This document shows positions 62,603 to 64,000 of a stretch of DNA of 64,000 nucleotides, in pieces. Under the pieces are notes generated by a model. It searched no databases, was not told the origin of the DNA, and worked only from the letters and a program-made list of their open reading frames with translations. Location of the stretch: contig NZ_JUHG01000011.1 in assembly GCF_000799715.1 (NCBI RefSeq), forward strand, positions 1,302,001 to 1,366,000. The letters run 5' to 3'. The stretch's first letter is position 1. Each line of letters begins with the position of its first letter. This DNA is from Martinezella rhizogenes. GTDB lineage: Bacteria > Pseudomonadota > Alphaproteobacteria > Rhizobiales > Rhizobiaceae. A program made the translations under genes and the position numbers.

Positions 62603-63052
62603 CTAGACCGCAGCCGCCACCAGCATCTGCGCTGCCAACGCCTCCGGCAGTCGCCGCGGCCGTCCCTTGGCATTGATCACGGCAATAATGACCTTGGCGG
62701 CGATCAGCAGCGTGTCGTCGCGCCGGATTTCCTGGGAAAGCACCATCTTGGCGCCGCCGGCCTTCTCGGTCACGGTGCGGATCGTCAGAATATCGTCCAT
62801 CCGCGCCGGTCCCTTGAAGTCGATCTCCATGCGGTGGACGACGAAAACCAGCCCCTCTTCGTCAGCATTCAGAAGCTCGCGCTGCTCCACGCCGAGGCAG
62901 CGCAGATAGTCCGTGCGTCCGCGTTCGAGGAAGTGAAGGTAGCGCGCGTGATAGACGAGGCCGGAAAAATCCGTATCCTCATAATAGACTCGCTGCACCA
63001 GCCGGTGGCTACCGGCTTCCAGTTCCCCGGCAATCAGAAAGGGGCTGTTCAT
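62603..63052 (-). CDS. ybgC: Tol-Pal-associated acyl-CoA thioesterase YbgC
   Basis: A 149-residue hotdog thioesterase. The YbgC signature VYYEDTDFSGLVYHARYLHF carries the catalytic Asp, followed by LERGRTDYLRCLGVEQ. It hydrolyses short- to medium-chain acyl-CoA and has been linked to phospholipid synthesis with Tol-Pal. It is upstream of tolQ on the same strand but 417 bases apart, and divergent from sqdB. Confidence 0.95.
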   Translation of the reverse strand: MNSPFLIAGELEAGSHRLVQRVYYEDTDFSGLVYHARYLHFLERGRTDYLRCLGVEQRELLNADEEGLVFVVHRMEIDFKGPARMDDILTIRTVTEKAGGAKMVLSQEIRRDDTLLIAAKVIIAVINAKGRPRRLPEALAAQMLVAAAV

Positions 63053-63188
63053 CGTTGCCGCTTCTCCAAAAAATTATCGGGCTCTCTTTGGCCGAAGTTC
63101 TGCCATCAAGCAAGCTTTGAACAATTGTCACAGATTCTGACTATCCGGGATGGTGCCGGATAGCGAACGATGCGGAAGGAACGATCTC

Positions 63189-64000
63189 ATGAAAATAGCG
63201 GTAATGGGCGGCGACGGTTTCATTGGTTGGCCAACCTCGCTGCATCTCTCCGATGCCGGTCATGAGGTCCATATTCTCGACAATCTCTCCCGCCGCTGGA
63301 TCGACACGGAACTTGGCGTGCAATCGCTGACCCCGATGGATTCGATCCAGGAGCGTACCCGCATCTGGCACGCCGAGACCGGCCGACGCATCCACTTCAG
63401 CCTCATCGATCTTGCCAAGGACTATGAGCTTTTGAAGAAGTGGCTTGCCGAGCATCGCCCGGATGCCATCGTGCACTTCGCCGAGCAGCGCGCCGCCCCC
63501 TATTCGATGAAGAGCGACCGCCATAAGAACTACACGGTCAACAACAATGTCAGCGCCACGCACAATCTGCTGAACGCGCTGGTCGAGCTCAACCTCGACG
63601 CCCATCTCGTCCATCTCGGCACGATGGGCGTTTACGGCTATTCGACGGTCGGCGCCGCCATTCCGGAAGGCTACCTGCCGGTCGGCATCGAGACACCAGA
63701 CGGCCGTTCCGTCAGCCAGGAAATCCTTTATCCGGCCAATCCGGGCTCGATCTACCATATGACCAAGTGCCTGGATCAGCTTCTCTTCCAGTTCTATGCC
63801 AAGAATGACGGACTGAGGATCACCGACCTACATCAGGGCATCGTCTGGGGCACGCATACGGAACAGACCCGCCGTCACGAACAATTGATCAACCGTTTCG
63901 ACTATGACGGCGACTACGGCACCGTACTCAACCGCTTCCTCATCCAGGCGGCGATCGGCTATCCCCTGACGGTACACGGCACCGGCGGCCAGACCCGCGC
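63189..64000 (+). CDS. sqdB: UDP-sulfoquinovose synthase (cut by window end)
   Basis: The first 270 residues are present; the gene runs off the right edge. It is an extended SDR that makes UDP-sulfoquinovose from UDP-glucose and sulfite for the sulfolipid SQDG. The start MKIAVMGGDGFIGWPTSLHL holds the GxxGxxG motif; DNLSRRWIDTELG, HFAEQRAAPYSMKSD, GTMGVYGYS and the YxxxK pair in PGSIYHMTKCLDQLLF, then DLHQGIVWGTHTEQTRRH, are characteristic of SqdB. AAGGAA precedes the start. It is divergent from ybgC. The sqdC/sqdD partners, if present, lie outside the window. Confidence 0.93.
   Translation, partial: MKIAVMGGDGFIGWPTSLHLSDAGHEVHILDNLSRRWIDTELGVQSLTPMDSIQERTRIWHAETGRRIHFSLIDLAKDYELLKKWLAEHRPDAIVHFAEQRAAPYSMKSDRHKNYTVNNNVSATHNLLNALVELNLDAHLVHLGTMGVYGYSTVGAAIPEGYLPVGIETPDGRSVSQEILYPANPGSIYHMTKCLDQLLFQFYAKNDGLRITDLHQGIVWGTHTEQTRRHEQLINRFDYDGDYGTVLNRFLIQAAIGYPLTVHGTGGQTR

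Overview
This window is high-GC DNA from an alphaproteobacterium of the Rhizobiaceae (Rhizobium/Agrobacterium type). The evidence is the tolQ-tolR-tolA-tolB-pal-cpoB-tilS-ftsH-glmM order, a sqdB-type sulfolipid gene, a DUF982-type protein, paired rhizobial 8-strand outer-membrane proteins, and hairpins upstream of serC that resemble the Rhizobiales serC leader RNA. It appears to be chromosomal. No rRNA, CRISPR array, plasmid origin or intact transposase gene was seen.

Layout. 1-3.3 kb: an acyl-CoA catabolic operon (glutaryl-CoA dehydrogenase 3' end, hotdog thioesterase, RidA-like protein, and an enoyl-CoA hydratase/3-hydroxyacyl-CoA dehydrogenase with a short C-terminus), facing a class III nucleotide cyclase. 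4.6-9.4 kb: two short-chain dehydrogenases divergent from a LysR regulator, then a flavin monooxygenase and an AhpD-like partner, closed by a palindromic intergenic repeat. 9.6-15.5 kb: OsmC-like protein, glycerate 2-kinase, zinc-ribbon microprotein, gamma-glutamyltransferase and a DHA2 transporter. 15.6-17.9 kb: an accessory-looking MFS/AraC pair flanked by related short repeats. 18-24.5 kb: cold shock protein, a small basic protein, a dioxygenase-hydrolase fusion, an L-fuconate dehydratase-like/CoA-transferase operon, and small proteins. 24.8-32.5 kb: a probable sulfur-scavenging block (cupin, metQNI, LLM monooxygenase, tauABC). 32.5-37.6 kb: SPFH protein, 2-hydroxyacid dehydrogenase, Tag-like glycosylase, and a Bcr/CflA exporter divergent from a TetR regulator with an evident operator. 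37.7-39.9 kb: small and orphan genes, a decayed tRNA-Thr and a membrane-protein fragment next to an intact tRNA-Met. 40-47.2 kb: mnmA, a four-gene phospholipid operon resembling E. coli ynbAB, and serC-serA. 47.4-51 kb: a family 25 glycosyltransferase, two outer-membrane proteins and an SH3 protein that seems to start at CTG. 51.1-63 kb: the envelope/housekeeping block glmM, ftsH, tilS, cpoB, pal, tolB, a free-standing TolA domain III paralogue, tolA, tolR, tolQ and ybgC. 63.2-64 kb: sqdB, cut by the window end.

How the parts work together. The Tol-Pal block builds the energised inner-to-outer membrane bridge needed for envelope constriction, and the extra TolA-III protein is a plausible additional periplasmic component. 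serC-serA is the phosphorylated serine pathway, apparently controlled by the leader RNA. metQNI, tauABC and the LLM monooxygenase together suggest uptake and cleavage of organosulfur compounds. The most promising places for new biology are the TolA-III paralogue, the coupled lipid operon with its unknown four-helix membrane protein, the dioxygenase-hydrolase fusion, the CTG-start SH3 protein, and the decayed segment beside tRNA-Met.
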